A DNA stretch of 20,564 nt from Actinomycetes bacterium. GTDB lineage: Bacteria; Actinomycetota; Actinomycetes; Propionibacteriales; Propionibacteriaceae. Below, in pieces: positions 20,534-20,564 of this stretch (its first letter is position 1; every line of letters begins with the position of its first letter). Position numbers and translations under genes: made by a program. The notes under the pieces are model-generated. The model did not search any database. It was not told the DNA's origin and saw only the letters and a list, made by a program, of their open reading frames with translations. Location of the stretch: the NCBI GenBank assembly GCA_023392635.1, contig JAEVYS010000059.1, positions 1 to 20,564 of the forward strand, read 5' to 3'.

Positions 20534-20564
20534 GGCGGCGGCGCCTCCCGGGGTCGCCGCCGCC
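20534..20564 (+). terminator. 10-bp GC hairpin after the substrate-binding protein gene
   Basis: GGCGGCGGCG (20534-20543) and CGCCGCCGCC (20555-20564) are perfect arms around an 11-nt loop, 13 nt after the stop. It may be a partial terminator or mRNA-stabilising hairpin, as is common between the binding-protein gene and downstream permease genes. The window ends at the last paired base, so any T-run cannot be seen. Confidence 0.55.

Overview
The window comes from a high-GC Gram-positive bacterium, most likely an actinobacterium. The evidence is strong G/C preference at third codon positions, GTG starts, ATGA/GTGA translational overlaps, twin-arginine lipoprotein export, a DinB with an actinobacterial-type C-terminal tail, and a CopRS-type copper regulon whose DNA boxes resemble the TGAAG repeats known from Corynebacterium. 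I cannot name the genus from sequence alone. No phage, transposon, CRISPR array or rRNA is visible.

Layout. (1) 1-1721: the 3' part of a ferrous iron transporter (feoB, cut by the window edge) followed by a FeoC-like winged-helix protein with four cysteines. (2) 1740-7713: a housekeeping block with a small conserved reverse-strand ORF, murI, a 60-aa cysteine-rich reverse-strand protein behind a CsoR-like palindrome, then a tightly packed forward run: rph, rdgB/HAM1, thyA, folA, an ASCH-like/winged-helix protein and dinB, ending in a 22-bp hairpin. (3) 7714-8700: sparse DNA with tRNA-Leu(UAG), a possible kdpD remnant on the minus strand and one doubtful small ORF behind an AT-richer palindrome. 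(4) 8701-19104: a contiguous copper and thiol-redox region. (5) 19105-20564: a long leader with a perfect 30-bp palindrome, a sugar-type ABC substrate-binding lipoprotein, and a GC hairpin at the window end.

The copper region has four transcription units. A leftward operon (11201 to 8701) encodes an 87-aa membrane protein, a Met/His-repeat exported protein, a polytopic membrane 4Fe-4S protein and a small zinc-ribbon protein. A rightward gene encodes a CopB-type Cu ATPase with a His-rich N terminus. A leftward copR-copS pair is followed by a Tat-exported lipoprotein multicopper oxidase whose stop codon overlaps that of the ATPase. A rightward operon encodes a membrane peptide, a glutaredoxin-like protein, a CcdA-like transmembrane electron carrier and an extracytoplasmic thioredoxin-fold protein.

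Three of these units (Met/His-FeS operon, oxidase, thiol operon) carry the same 11-bp-period direct repeat in the same orientation, 68-81 nt upstream of the first start codon. The copy before the thiol operon also lies just upstream of copR. The ATPase instead has a CsoR-like palindrome next to its ribosome binding site, and a similar palindrome lies upstream of the distant cysteine-rich 60-aa gene. The inferred design is two control layers: CopRS for extracytoplasmic defence and redox repair, and a CsoR-type regulator encoded elsewhere for cytoplasmic copper. The least familiar element is the membrane 4Fe-4S / Met-repeat / 87-aa / zinc-ribbon operon, which I propose as a copper-induced transmembrane electron-transfer module.
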